From NCBI GenBank assembly GCA_036555705.1, contig DATBKT010000158.1, positions 13,921 through 77,920 of the forward strand: a DNA stretch of 64,000 nt. The letters run 5' to 3'. The position numbers were made by a program, and so were the translations under genes. Every line of letters starts with the position of its first letter. The first letter of the stretch is position 1. The stretch comes from JARBAU01 sp029237525. Lineage in GTDB: Archaea; Thermoproteota; Nitrososphaeria; Nitrososphaerales; Nitrososphaeraceae. The notes beneath the pieces were generated by a model, which had not been told where the DNA came from, did not search any database, and saw only the letters and a program-made list of their open reading frames with translations. Shown piece by piece: positions 17,522-27,172 of the stretch.

Positions 17522-18433
17522 CTATCGGATGGGTGTAAGCCACATTCTACTGTACTTGTTATCCTTCCCCTCAATCACATCCTGAAATTTGTTACTAAGT
17601 CTTTTTGTCAATCCCCCAACTTTACCCCCACTAACGATTCTATGGTCGATTTCGATTACCGGCTTTATTCCAGCCGCAGTACCGCACAAAAAAATTTCAT
17701 CAGCCAGATAAAGGTCTTCCCTTCCAAAATCTGAAATTGAAGACTCTAATTCAATATCTCTCGCTAAAGTGAGAATACTGTCCCTCGTGATGCCGCGCAA
17801 AGCTCCTGCAGTCAGTGGCGGGGTTATCAAACGATCATCTTTTACTATAAAAACATTCTCGGCACTAGCTTCTGCCACTCTGCCATAGGAGTTCAATAAA
17901 ACAGCCTCATCATATCCTTGATTTATTGCCTCAATTCTTGCCAAAACAGAGTTAGCATAGTTTGCTGTTGCTTTTGCTAAGACGGGAAGAGATCTGCCAT
18001 CAATCCTTGTCCAAGATGAGACAATTGCTCGAATCCCACCACCGTGATTCGTATAGGTTGATTCATCCCATATCCAAGCAGCGACTGCCATACAAACTTT
18101 GTTTGGAAGGGGATTTACACCCATCTTCCCATAGCCATAATAAACAATAGGACGTACATAGTAATTTTCGGACCCGTTTATCTTTACAGTTTCGAGTACA
18201 GCTTTCTTGATCTGTTCTGCAGAGTACGTCAATTTCATGGAATAAATCTTGCAGCTGTCTATCAACCTCTGAATATGATCGTCTAATCTGAAAATTGTTA
18301 GACCTTGGGCGGCATTATAACAACGAATACCTTCAAAAACTGCAGTGCCGTAATGAAAACTATGTGTCAGTATATGAATTTTTGCGTCATCCCAGTCGAC
18401 AATGACACCGTCCATCCAAATTTTTCTTGTCAT
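17522..18433 (-). CDS. ilvE: Branched-chain amino acid aminotransferase
   Basis: The enzyme transfers amino groups between glutamate and the 2-oxo acids of valine, leucine and isoleucine, using PLP. The 303-aa fold-type IV protein has the N-terminal signature WMDGVIVDWDDAKIHILTHS, the FHYGTAVFEGIR segment (residues 26-37), the PLP lysine at about 154 in LAKATANYANS, and the phosphate-binding EASAENVFIV and ITRDSIL segments. The start is ATG 18433; it overlaps the aspartate kinase stop by 4 nt, so the two are translationally coupled in an amino acid biosynthesis operon. A D-amino-acid aminotransferase or ADC lyase is less likely given the motif order. Confidence 0.93.
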   Translation of the reverse strand: MTRKIWMDGVIVDWDDAKIHILTHSFHYGTAVFEGIRCYNAAQGLTIFRLDDHIQRLIDSCKIYSMKLTYSAEQIKKAVLETVKINGSENYYVRPIVYYGYGKMGVNPLPNKVCMAVAAWIWDESTYTNHGGGIRAIVSSWTRIDGRSLPVLAKATANYANSVLARIEAINQGYDEAVLLNSYGRVAEASAENVFIVKDDRLITPPLTAGALRGITRDSILTLARDIELESSISDFGREDLYLADEIFLCGTAAGIKPVIEIDHRIVSGGKVGGLTKRLSNKFQDVIEGKDNKYSRMWLTPIR

Positions 18434-19860
18434 TGATTGACTCCATCGAATATTTGCTTTCGATGTTCATGAATGGCTTTCACAGTATCCCCTACTGTAG
18501 TATTTCTGTCCTCGACAACGATTAATATTCTGGATGTCTCCTCTTGTGCATCTAGGTTTAATATATTAATATTATGATCTCCTACAGTACTACTAACTGT
18601 AGAAACGATTCCTGGGATTTTCCACATTTTATCCCCGATCAGTGTTACTGCCCCTCTTTCATAAACAATCTGCGTGTTAGAATCGTACGCCTTGATAAGA
18701 CGTTCATGTCTTCTAAGGTAGTCTGCATCTAAGAATAACAATCGCGTAATCTCTACTTCATCCTGTATATAAGGGGACAGCTTAATGAAATCATGATACA
18801 ATTTCTCTTTTTGAAGTGATGCTATTAAATGATTAGCTGAACCGCTATTCATCCTCACTATTGCGCAGTTCTTTTTGCCAGTTATAATTTTCACAAAATT
18901 CTCACTTTCTGTAAAAGGAACATCTTTACGAATAGTAGTCTTTATTGTTGGATCATTAAGATTTGTAATTACGACTGGAATATCAAGTTTGTTATCATTA
19001 ATCTCTTTAATAGCAACAGGATCAAGGATTTTCATCCCGAACATACCTGCTAACCTTGCTTCATTATAAGAAAGATATTTCACAAATTCAAGGTTGTCAA
19101 AGACTATTTTCGGATCAGCACTTAGTACTGCACTGTCTTTGGCAAAATCCATGCTCACATCGTATTTGGACTGCAATAGTATCGCCAGATCTGCGGCAGA
19201 TCTATCTGAGCCACCTCGTTCATATGTGGTTTCCAGACCGTCAATAGTCTTGCCAATGAAACCACCTATGGATACGACATCATTTCTCTCTATCAAATCA
19301 ATAAGATGATTTAGGTGATGTTTAGATTCTTCTAGTATGAAATTAGCTGCCTCAAAATTGTCGTCTGTGATAATTGGCCAATCATCTATATCCACATGAC
19401 CAGATCTAATCCCATACGACCTCATTATGAAATCCATCAAATAGGACATTGTTATTTCCCCCGCGTATGCCAAAGTTCTTGATCGTATCAAATCGACAAA
19501 TCTTCTATTCTCTGCTGCCTGCTTCAGAGAAATTATAATTCTATGATTAAATTTCTCAAAATGAGTTTGAAAGTCATCGTAAAGGCTATTACTAAGATAT
19601 TTTTTAGCGATTTTCTGATATACTTGCGAAACGGTCTCGAGATCTAAAGGAGCAGAAGCTGCGTAACTCCGACCAATACTAATTGATACATCAGTCATAG
19701 AGCTAATCCTATCCGCATACGTAGTTAGAGGAGCAGAGAAAACAGCTACTACTTTGGATTTTTCACATATTTGTTTGATTCTGTCGACAGTGTGATCAAT
19801 ACCTTCACCGTCTACCCCAAGGACGCTACCACCAAATTTCGCAATTACAATTGGAACCAA
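18430..19860 (-). CDS. lysC: Aspartate kinase
   Basis: This enzyme phosphorylates aspartate, the first step to threonine, methionine, isoleucine and lysine. The KFGGSVLG nucleotide-binding motif is at the very N-terminus, the catalytic part includes GFIGKTIDGLETTYERGGSD and the DLAILLQSKYD region, and about 160 C-terminal residues form two ACT domains (VGDHNINILNLDAQEE) for feedback control. The frame is open to 19896, but the first dozen extra codons are not family-like and overlap the probable TATA region, so I take TTG 19860 (MVPIVIAKFGGS); TTG 19869 is possible. It is followed by ilvE with a 4-nt overlap. Confidence 0.93.
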   Translation of the reverse strand: MVPIVIAKFGGSVLGVDGEGIDHTVDRIKQICEKSKVVAVFSAPLTTYADRISSMTDVSISIGRSYAASAPLDLETVSQVYQKIAKKYLSNSLYDDFQTHFEKFNHRIIISLKQAAENRRFVDLIRSRTLAYAGEITMSYLMDFIMRSYGIRSGHVDIDDWPIITDDNFEAANFILEESKHHLNHLIDLIERNDVVSIGGFIGKTIDGLETTYERGGSDRSAADLAILLQSKYDVSMDFAKDSAVLSADPKIVFDNLEFVKYLSYNEARLAGMFGMKILDPVAIKEINDNKLDIPVVITNLNDPTIKTTIRKDVPFTESENFVKIITGKKNCAIVRMNSGSANHLIASLQKEKLYHDFIKLSPYIQDEVEITRLLFLDADYLRRHERLIKAYDSNTQIVYERGAVTLIGDKMWKIPGIVSTVSSTVGDHNINILNLDAQEETSRILIVVEDRNTTVGDTVKAIHEHRKQIFDGVNQ

Positions 19861-20422
19861 CGTGACCAATCGGGATTTTGAGTATTGAAAGCGCAATATA
19901 TTACTATACTAGAACAAAAAACTAAGGCTTAGTAGAAAAGATGTGGTCTATTTTATTGTAATGTACATGATAAAATATCCCGGGGTTACGATTGCAAATT
20001 CTGGTATCTCATATCTTACGATTTTTCAGAAGTATATTGCCCTTGAAATCTTGAGGTTCGTGAGACTAGGTTTATCAATTTTGGATGAGCAAACTTTTTG
20101 CAAATTATAGAAGATAGTCAAGTGCAAACACATTTACACGGACTAAATTAACAAACACTTCTGCCAATTCAAAGACACAACATGATTGGTCGAATCTCAA
20201 TAACTAATAAATATCATTTAATTGCACTCTGATATGCAATTATATCGTACTACAATCCAGAGAATCTAGCAAATAAAGACAATGCTTAAAATATTTTATT
20301 TGTTCTCGTTCTTCTGATCTGCCCGGCAATTTCACGACGTCATGTATTTTGTTTATTTTTGGATGTATTCATTCACAGAATGAATACATATTTAATAATG
20401 CTTGATGTAGATTTTGTATGTA
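19861..20422. other. Divergent promoter region between aspartate kinase and the top6 operon
   Basis: This stretch of about 560 nt is AT-rich. It must contain the leftward promoter for aspartate kinase/ilvE (AT-rich TAATATATT element near 19892-19903) and the rightward promoter for the small gene and topoisomerase VI. A GAATACAT/ATGTATTC-like pair occurs near 20365-20390 (atgtattcattcacagaatgaatacat), forming a perfect-looking short inverted repeat that may be a regulator site. No gene is seen. Confidence 0.5.
20366..20392. repeat. Inverted repeat ATGTATTCATTC / GAATGAATACAT
   Basis: The arms ATGTATTCATTC and GAATGAATACAT are exact reverse complements of 12 nt each, separated by 3 nt (ACA). 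The element lies about 30 nt upstream of the small 52-codon gene at 20423 and just before a TTTAATAATG stretch that may be its TATA region. It could be an operator for that gene and topoisomerase VI, or simply form a hairpin. Both the position within a promoter and the arm length make chance less likely. Confidence 0.6.
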
Positions 20423-20581
20423 ATGAAGACGTTGAAGGATTTGATGAAAGGAAATATAGTTGGATGCGGATCTGACTATATTGTAGTAGAAAAATCAAAA
20501 AAAAGATTCTTTGTCCATGTTGCTAATTTTAGAATACACGAATTGAGGAACTCGGTTACCCCATATTGGTCTGATTTTTAA
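20423..20581 (+). CDS. Small hypothetical protein (52 aa) upstream of topoisomerase VI
   Basis: An ATG frame encodes MKTLKDLMKGNIVGCGSDY and continues through IVVEKSKKRFFVHVANFRI to a PYWSDF end. Composition is protein-like: alternating strands, basic and aromatic residues, and no low-complexity region. It sits 41 nt before the top6B start on the same strand, so it may be co-transcribed with the topoisomerase genes. I recognise no family. It may be a small beta-barrel protein; a chance frame remains possible because of its size. Confidence 0.5.
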   Translation: MKTLKDLMKGNIVGCGSDYIVVEKSKKRFFVHVANFRIHELRNSVTPYWSDF

Positions 20582-20622
20582 CCTCAAAGTATTATCCTTT
20601 GCTTATAAAAAGTTAAATTAAG

Positions 20623-22515
20623 TTGGCGAAATACAAGAGTCGATTGAAACAGCGTACAAGTACAGAAATTACTACTCAAACTAAAAGGACTCAAGCTGGG
20701 GCTTTACCTAATAACGGTAAAGTACGTTATGATAGAAAGGCTGAATCCGAATTTTTTGTTGATAATTCGGCTTTGGCAGGTTTTACAGGCGAGCGCATCT
20801 TATACATGGCTGTTAGGGAATTAATAGAAAATGCCCTTGACTCTTGCGAGGTAGATCATATATTACCACGTATTTCCTTATCTTTAAAAATGTATGATTC
20901 ATTAAATGACATGTGGATTATTACTTGTCAAGATAACGGGGTAGGTATTCCCCCAGATAAGGTCCCAGTCGCAGTATGCTCATTTTTAACTTCAGGAAAG
21001 TATGTTGAAAAGCAGCAACGAGGTTTGTTTGGGGTTGGGCTCAAAATGATCGCGGCATTTTCTACTAAGGATACAGATCATCCTCTTAAAGTCTGGACGA
21101 AGACTCTTGAGGGAACTGACGAATTCTATTTTGAACTTAGAACAGATATTGGTACTAATAAGCCGATTGTTTTATCAAAGGACACTAAGAAATATGGGAA
21201 TTCATTTAATTCGAAATCGGGTTTCAGAATAGAGGCCATGTTGCGTGCTAGACTTTCTCCTATCACAAAAAGCAAAATCTATGATTACATCAGTCAATCT
21301 AGTATAGTTAATCCTTATGCTATTATAACTTTTACCACAGACGAAGGGAGTATTGTGTTCGAACGGCGTACTAATAAAATGCCTGAACCTTCGAGTGAGG
21401 TGTTGCCTCATCCATCAGACATGGATCTTAAGACATTGAAAAGGGCCATCCTTAGCTTTACTAACCAAAAGACCACTATTCAAGGAATTTTGTGTAATTC
21501 ATTCCAAAAAATGTCAAACGAAAAGGCAAAGGAGATACTATCAAGGGCTGGAGTAGAACTTAAAAATGCGACAAAGTATGACGAGCATGAATTGATAAAA
21601 ATAGTAAACGCTTGTAGACAAACCAAATTTCAATCTCCAAATACTGATCACCTTAGTCCGGTAGGCGAGCAGATATTGACTGCTGGCATGATGGAAGAAT
21701 ACACTATAGTAACTAAAAGAGAGAACAATAATGTTAATGAAACTCCGAATTCTCAACTATCAGTCAGAGTGCTAAAACCTGCACTTACCGCATATTCTTC
21801 AAAAACCTGCATAATCGTCAATCGAGCAACAATAGTTGAATGTGGTATTGCATATGGTGGAAATATAAATTCTTTCAGGTTATACAGATTTGCAAACAAA
21901 ATACCGTTACTATATGACGAGGGTTCTGACGTAGCTCGTGAAGTGGTATCTGAAGTAGAGATTAATAAGATGGGCATTACCAAGAAGGATGTTAAAGAAC
22001 AATTCTTCAACCCAGATGTAAAGTCAGACCGCGCCATCGATCTGCTTCCAATCCATATTTTCTTTCACATATGCTCCACAAAGATTCCATACAAAACTGC
22101 AGGAAAGGAGAGTATCGCGTCAGAAGGAAGCCTAAAAAAATACATGAGATCGTGTTTAAGTGATCTGTACAAAAAAGTGAGCGCACAGATACGCAAAGAA
22201 ATTAAGATTAAAGAAGCCGAAAACAGGCTTCGACTATACAAACATTATATCCCACTCATAGTTGATGCGATTTCAGAGTCGATCAATATAGACGCAAAAA
22301 AACTTTCTGATGCGTTCCTCAAATTAGTGGAAAATAGAGTGGGAGAGACAGAATTAGTACCACCTGACCATATGCATATGGTTAAGACTAACAACGTATC
22401 AGAAAGCAGGCAAGAAGTACGGGAGTCAGAAAAAAACTTAGTCAATCGTCTCAAACTAACAGATAATAGGATTTCAGGACTCATTGGGAAGAAGGCTCGG
22501 AGAGTGAAGGAATGA
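20623..22515 (+). CDS. top6B: DNA topoisomerase VI subunit B
   Basis: Top6B is the ATPase subunit of the archaeal type IIB topoisomerase that relaxes and decatenates DNA. The GHKL motifs are clear: VRELIENALDSCE (N box, about residues 66-78), CQDNGVGIPP (G1), and RGLFGVGLKM (G2 lid). A helix-two-turn-helix region, the transducer domain (LLPIHIFFHICSTKIPYKTAGKESI) and a long charged C-terminal tail follow. At 630 aa it is slightly longer than most archaeal homologues. The start used is TTG 20623, only about 15-20 nt after TTATAAAAA, so TTG 20644 is possible. top6A follows 75 nt later. Confidence 0.96.
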   Translation: MAKYKSRLKQRTSTEITTQTKRTQAGALPNNGKVRYDRKAESEFFVDNSALAGFTGERILYMAVRELIENALDSCEVDHILPRISLSLKMYDSLNDMWIITCQDNGVGIPPDKVPVAVCSFLTSGKYVEKQQRGLFGVGLKMIAAFSTKDTDHPLKVWTKTLEGTDEFYFELRTDIGTNKPIVLSKDTKKYGNSFNSKSGFRIEAMLRARLSPITKSKIYDYISQSSIVNPYAIITFTTDEGSIVFERRTNKMPEPSSEVLPHPSDMDLKTLKRAILSFTNQKTTIQGILCNSFQKMSNEKAKEILSRAGVELKNATKYDEHELIKIVNACRQTKFQSPNTDHLSPVGEQILTAGMMEEYTIVTKRENNNVNETPNSQLSVRVLKPALTAYSSKTCIIVNRATIVECGIAYGGNINSFRLYRFANKIPLLYDEGSDVAREVVSEVEINKMGITKKDVKEQFFNPDVKSDRAIDLLPIHIFFHICSTKIPYKTAGKESIASEGSLKKYMRSCLSDLYKKVSAQIRKEIKIKEAENRLRLYKHYIPLIVDAISESINIDAKKLSDAFLKLVENRVGETELVPPDHMHMVKTNNVSESRQEVRESEKNLVNRLKLTDNRISGLIGKKARRVKE

Positions 22516-22590
22516 TAATTACAAATCATATAGAATTGGAAATACTATACAATTTAAGTAAGGTACTATTCAGGAGTACTAGATCTAGAT

Positions 22591-23697
22591 ATGCCTACTA
22601 GAGATAAACGGCATCTGGAAGTAATTAAAAAGATCAAATCAGTGATGTCTGAGATAAGTAGGAATGTCATTTCTGATAAGGTCTTGCCTGTCTTAGACAT
22701 TGCAAAAGTCGGATATGATAATACAATTTGGTCTGATGATAAGAGGATGCTTACCATTGGTGATAAAACTGTCCAGATTAGTCCAGAGAATACTAAGAAG
22801 ATTCCAACATTCTCGCAATACATCGTGATGGCAAACGCAGTAAGGAAACTTCTAGATGAAGAGATGGAGAGTACTATCAGAGGTATGTACTACGCCACAC
22901 TTAGCACTGTAGGAGATGAAAAAAATAAGCAAAAATTCTGGAACACACAAGACAATTCAGATGATGCAATTAAGGCAGTTGAATTGATAACTGGAGTTCC
23001 CAGAGAAGAATTTTCAGTTACATCCAAACCAAAGGGAATGATTTCCGGACCAATCACCCTACGAGTGGGAGGTGACCTCATTGATTGCAATCTGGGAAGC
23101 AGAGCAACTTCACAGCTTGTCCCTACTAACATTCGAGATTTGGAAATAGTTAATGTCAAGGCTGACTTTGTGATGGTGGTTGAAAAGGATACTGTGCTTA
23201 ACAATATTCGAAAATCCGGATTTATACAAAAGTACAATGCAATACTGATGACTGGATCTGGAGAACCTGATCGTGCAACCAGAATGATGGTAAAAGCACT
23301 TAATCAAGAATGGAAAAAAACCGTAGTTATATTTGCAGATGCTGACCCGTGGGGCCTAGGAATTGCGTTGAGATACAAAATTGGAAGCGAATCACTCAGC
23401 TATGATAGCGAGAGGCTAGTCACACCAGACGCGAAGGTATTAGGAATGATGTTTTCAGACATTTATGACTATAATATCCCAGAAGTGGCAAGATTAAGCG
23501 CTTCAGAGGAGGACCTTAATCGAGCTAATGATATGAAAAAGAAGCCATGGCTTAAAGATAGGCAATGGCAGAAGGAACTAAATCTCTTTATCCAACGAAA
23601 AGAAAAATGCGAATTGGATGCATTTTTTAAACATGGATTTCGCTATCTGGCAGAGAATTACCTACCCGAAAAACTTCGAGAGTCAGGTGTGATATAA
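22591..23697 (+). CDS. top6A: DNA topoisomerase VI subunit A (Spo11-like)
   Basis: This is the DNA-cleaving subunit, homologous to meiotic Spo11. The catalytic tyrosine is in the GMYYATLS motif (residues 99-106). A 5Y-CAP winged helix precedes it. The Toprim domain supplies the metal-binding acidic residues in MVVEKDTVL (about 195-203) and FADADPWG (about 246-253). The 368-aa length is standard. The start is ATG 22591, 75 nt after top6B on the same strand, so they form the usual top6BA operon. The heterotetramer acts on chromosomal DNA, here packaged partly by the histone encoded near 61.7 kb. Confidence 0.96.
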   Translation: MPTRDKRHLEVIKKIKSVMSEISRNVISDKVLPVLDIAKVGYDNTIWSDDKRMLTIGDKTVQISPENTKKIPTFSQYIVMANAVRKLLDEEMESTIRGMYYATLSTVGDEKNKQKFWNTQDNSDDAIKAVELITGVPREEFSVTSKPKGMISGPITLRVGGDLIDCNLGSRATSQLVPTNIRDLEIVNVKADFVMVVEKDTVLNNIRKSGFIQKYNAILMTGSGEPDRATRMMVKALNQEWKKTVVIFADADPWGLGIALRYKIGSESLSYDSERLVTPDAKVLGMMFSDIYDYNIPEVARLSASEEDLNRANDMKKKPWLKDRQWQKELNLFIQRKEKCELDAFFKHGFRYLAENYLPEKLRESGVI

Positions 23698-23722
23698 TTT
23701 GAATACGTTTTGTAAAATTGTC

Positions 23723-24385
23723 TTAAATTCTCTTTCTAGTGTTAGTCGAATTGGAAATGCTTGAATTCAGGTGGCTGTTGAATTCTGGGAGATCCATGAC
23801 TAACCCATAATACCCTTTAACATTTTCTAAAGTTGATTCATAATGCTTTTCATTACTTGAAGCCGTTGCATCTGAGATTAGGACGACATCATATCCTAAA
23901 TTAAATGCATCCCTAAGCGACGTCTCGACACAAATCGATGTATCTATACCGCAAAAAATGATTGTATTAACGCTCAAACTCCTCAGCCATACGGCTATCT
24001 CTGTGTCGTGAAATGCAGAATCTCTTCTTTTCAATACAACATGATCTGATTGTAAAGGTTTGATTTCATCAACTATTTCCGCATCCCAACTACCTCTGAC
24101 ACAGATAGGTCGCTTTTTTATTCTTTCCTCTCTAGATCTAGGCAATATTTTATGGGTTTTTGTAAGTAGATCTATTCCGGATGACTCTCGAACTGCCTGA
24201 GTATAAAATATTGGAACACCAGAAGATCTACATGCTTCTATAAGCTTGCGGATAGTGGGAATAACGGCCCTGTAATTACTGGTATCCATCTTTAATAGAT
24301 CGTAGGATCCACCCTTGCTTACAAACCCGTTCTGAACGTCGATCACGATCAAAGCTGGATTCACCTTATACTCCCTTAACTTCAT
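23723..24385 (-). CDS. Isochorismatase-family cysteine hydrolase
   Basis: This protein of about 220 aa has the catalytic layout of the isochorismatase/nicotinamidase superfamily: Asp in ALIVIDVQNGF, Lys in VLKRRDSAF, and Cys in FCGIDTSICVETSLRDAF. The frame runs 9 codons further upstream, but ATG 24385 (MKLREYKVNPALIV) is preferred because a GTATAAATG box lies about 30 nt before it. The substrate could be isochorismate, nicotinamide, an N-carbamoyl compound or a ureido acid. nadE in the window makes a nicotinamidase role attractive, but the metal-binding His set is not evident. Confidence 0.85.
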   Translation of the reverse strand: MKLREYKVNPALIVIDVQNGFVSKGGSYDLLKMDTSNYRAVIPTIRKLIEACRSSGVPIFYTQAVRESSGIDLLTKTHKILPRSREERIKKRPICVRGSWDAEIVDEIKPLQSDHVVLKRRDSAFHDTEIAVWLRSLSVNTIIFCGIDTSICVETSLRDAFNLGYDVVLISDATASSNEKHYESTLENVKGYYGLVMDLPEFNSHLNSSISNSTNTRKRI

Positions 24386-24708
24386 AGACCAGCATAATAA
24401 CAAACCCTTCATTTATACTGTATAGGGCATTGGATAAAGACAATTGTAAAAACTCTAATCAGGATTGAGTCAAACCTAAACAAGGAACGCATCATTTATT
24501 CTTCAGTATAACAGCTTCATTTCGCCGTTTATAAAAAGACAATTTGCTAATCTAGATACGTATCTCTAATTAGAAATACCTAACACTTGCCCCATTTCAG
24601 CTGTGAAACGAATTCATTTAATACCACATTAAAAATTTCTCAGCGCTGCTAGATTCGGAGTGGTTAATATTAACATGTTCGTCTTAAGGTTCCTGTAGGA
24701 AAGCGAAA

Positions 24709-25476
24709 ATGGAAATCAATACGCTTATGGCCGATATAAGGAAATGTGATACTTTCGAATTATCAGAAAGAGAAAAAGTGGTTCTAATCAAGGTGATCAA
24801 ATCATCGTATTCTAAGAAAAAAATATCCTCATATTTAAAACTTAAACGTGACAAATTTGATTTCGATGAGGGTCCTTATTTAATGAAATTAATTAAATAT
24901 GGGCTTATTGAGAAGAAAAGCGGAAATCTACTGCGTGACGGGGTCTCATATGAATTGACTACTTGCTGCTTGTTATATGTCTTCCTAAATATGCAAAACT
25001 ATTCTAATCTACTCTTGTTAAAATATCAAGAGAACACACTTTTAAGAAACCTTCTGTATTCACATTTTGACCCCATCAGTATTAGAGAATTTTTTCCTAT
25101 GATATCTTACGATATCACTCAGTATCTTAGAATATGCTGCAGGAATTTATTTAATTTATTAAAGAGTTCTAAAAATTTCAAAGCTCCAAATTCTGAAGAT
25201 TTAAAAAAGATGCTAGAATACGAATTGGACTGGCAATCAAAAATACTGTTACTGAGGATAGCATTGATATCGAGTAAGGGAGAAGTCAAATATAGTGAAT
25301 CTAGACAATCACTTCCAGATACTTCATCTAATAATACTCAATATTTGAGGATATTGAACAAAATGCTAACTAGCGATCAGCGATTTTTAAAATTGTTCAA
25401 CATTGTCAAAAAAGAATTTGATGATGGCTACACGGAGATATTAAATCAAAGTCGAAATTACGATAAGCCAGAGTGA
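24709..25476 (+). CDS. Hypothetical helical protein
   Basis: This 255-aa protein is rich in Leu, Lys, Ser and Asn and predicted mostly helical. It has no signal peptide or clear membrane span. Residues 20-75 (LSEREKVVLIKVIKSSYSKKKI, then PYLMKLIKYGLIEKKSGN) could form a winged helix with a short wing, suggesting DNA binding, but this is an impression. The 296 nt upstream contain no gene. It is followed by the HD-domain gene 116 nt downstream. No family recognised. Confidence 0.6.
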   Translation: MEINTLMADIRKCDTFELSEREKVVLIKVIKSSYSKKKISSYLKLKRDKFDFDEGPYLMKLIKYGLIEKKSGNLLRDGVSYELTTCCLLYVFLNMQNYSNLLLLKYQENTLLRNLLYSHFDPISIREFFPMISYDITQYLRICCRNLFNLLKSSKNFKAPNSEDLKKMLEYELDWQSKILLLRIALISSKGEVKYSESRQSLPDTSSNNTQYLRILNKMLTSDQRFLKLFNIVKKEFDDGYTEILNQSRNYDKPE

Positions 25477-25592
25477 CTTTCTCGATTAGAGAGCAACACT
25501 TCGATACCTGCACGAAATTGCTGGAACAAAACAAGTGCAGATAGGTCCAATAACGAATAATATCAAGGACTACTATTTACGCTTAGAACAGA

Positions 25593-26204
25593 ATGAAATG
25601 GAATATAAACGAGTTTACAAAATCAGGATTTTCCATTCTACTCAAACCGTATGAGAATTCAATATTCGATTTGACAAAGATCACCAAGGCTTTCAGTCTG
25701 GCTATGAAAGCTCATGCTGGGCAATATCGAAATAGTGGAAAAATCGAGCCGCATATCAATCATTCCTTGAGGGTTGCACTTATTTTGACAGAAGAACTTA
25801 AGCTTTTCGACGTGAATTTGATTTGTGCTGCACTCCTACACGACATACTGGAAAAAAAATTGAGCAAACAGGCGGACAGTAAAGGAATACTAAGATCAGA
25901 ATTCGGTGATGATGTTTATAATACAGTATCTACAGTCACTAGGCCAGTTCTTCACGACACGGATCAGGATAAAGACGACATTTTGGAGAAGTATTTTCAA
26001 GGAATTGCAAAAGGCTCGAAATCAGTCAGATATATAAAACTAGCTGATCGCCTAGATAACATCAGATCACTTAAAAGTACATTCCACAAATACCAGATGA
26101 ACAGATACAAGGAGGAGACACTAAAATATCTGATTCCTATAGCGGAAAACACCGATGAAAAAATGGTTCTGAAATTATCAGTAGCACTTTACGAATTAAA
26201 GTGA
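25593..26204 (+). CDS. HD-domain phosphohydrolase of the RelA/SpoT (MESH1-like) type
   Basis: The 203-aa protein consists of one HD domain resembling the (p)ppGpp hydrolase half of RSH enzymes: MKAHAGQYRNSG (His41) and PHINHSLRVALIL (His57), then AALLHDILEKK (His83-Asp84) and YIKLADRLDNIRSL, which supplies the last metal-site Asp. There is no synthetase, TGS or ACT domain, so it is a small alarmone-hydrolase-type protein like MESH1. The conserved ED pair after HD reads EK here, so activity or substrate may differ. The start is ATG 25593. Its natural substrate (ppGpp, NADPH or another nucleotide) is unknown. Confidence 0.85.
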   Translation: MKWNINEFTKSGFSILLKPYENSIFDLTKITKAFSLAMKAHAGQYRNSGKIEPHINHSLRVALILTEELKLFDVNLICAALLHDILEKKLSKQADSKGILRSEFGDDVYNTVSTVTRPVLHDTDQDKDDILEKYFQGIAKGSKSVRYIKLADRLDNIRSLKSTFHKYQMNRYKEETLKYLIPIAENTDEKMVLKLSVALYELK

Positions 26205-26410
26205 CAGGTTAAATTTACATACTATCAATCTAGAACAGTTTTACATTATTGGAGGAAGGTTCTGCCAGTACGCTTTGAATCAAGAATTCAATTTTGGGCA
26301 GTGAGTATTAGTCATCTAAATAGATATTGCAGTAACTTAAAGTATATGAGAGAAGTATCAATAAAAAATAACTTATTATTTTTTTAAAGGATCCACAATT
26401 ATCCAATGAG

Positions 26411-27130
26411 ATGAATTCATGTAACAACTTCAACTATTTGAAAATCTCTTTCATAATTCAAATCCTATTTCTTATAATACTTTATCATGTCATGTTTAAT
26501 GCCGCCGCTCATGGCCAGACAAATGATTTGTCGAAAGGACCAGTCGGTGAATTGAACAACAAGTTGAGTCAATCAACTCTGGATTCATATGTATCACCGA
26601 AATCATTGATGGCGTCTGTTTTTGGTGAGGTTAATAATAACAATAGTACTACTGGGGATACGAAAGAAAATAGTACCCAATATGAAAAAAATCTAATTGG
26701 AGATTCAAGCACCATTTTACTGTCAAATCAAATCTTACCACCAAAAGATTATGTCCATATTTACGATAGCCTACCCTACAAGATCACTAGTGGCCATCTT
26801 ACTGCAAAGCTCTCTTGTGACACAAAATCTAAACCCACACTTAAGATATACACAGGGAAGATCCCTGTACTTAGACAGTCTTCACTACATGTCCTGAAAG
26901 AGATGTCAAAACCAGGCTACATGTGTCTTTATTATCTTGATATACCTCCGAAAGATGGTGCTGAGCAGGCATTGAATAGGAATTCAACGAACATTGTTAC
27001 TGATGTTGTCTTATATAATCCCACTAACGTTAAGCAAATACTTCTCAATACAAGTAGTATAGTGATTGGGCTTAGTACTATAAGTCCAGAAGAAAATAAT
27101 CAGACTCAAAATACAACAACGCAGCAGTAA
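26411..27130 (+). CDS. Secreted hypothetical protein
   Basis: This 239-aa protein begins with a signal peptide or anchor (hydrophobic residues 12-32, SFIIQILFLIILYHVMF, with AHG-Q as a plausible cleavage site). An Asn/Ser/Thr-rich linker (residues 35-95) precedes a compact domain (about 105-215) with two cysteines (LSCDTK and YMCLYYL) that could form a disulfide. The C-terminus is again Asn/Thr/Gln-rich. This layout is typical of cell-surface proteins in ammonia-oxidising archaea. Function unknown. The start is ATG 26411, preceded by a TTATTATTTTTTTAAAGG AT-rich stretch. Confidence 0.7.
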   Translation: MNSCNNFNYLKISFIIQILFLIILYHVMFNAAAHGQTNDLSKGPVGELNNKLSQSTLDSYVSPKSLMASVFGEVNNNNSTTGDTKENSTQYEKNLIGDSSTILLSNQILPPKDYVHIYDSLPYKITSGHLTAKLSCDTKSKPTLKIYTGKIPVLRQSSLHVLKEMSKPGYMCLYYLDIPPKDGAEQALNRNSTNIVTDVVLYNPTNVKQILLNTSSIVIGLSTISPEENNQTQNTTTQQ

Positions 27131-27172
27131 AAGTCCTTGGTCCCTCACTTTATTGAAAAATTAAATATACTT

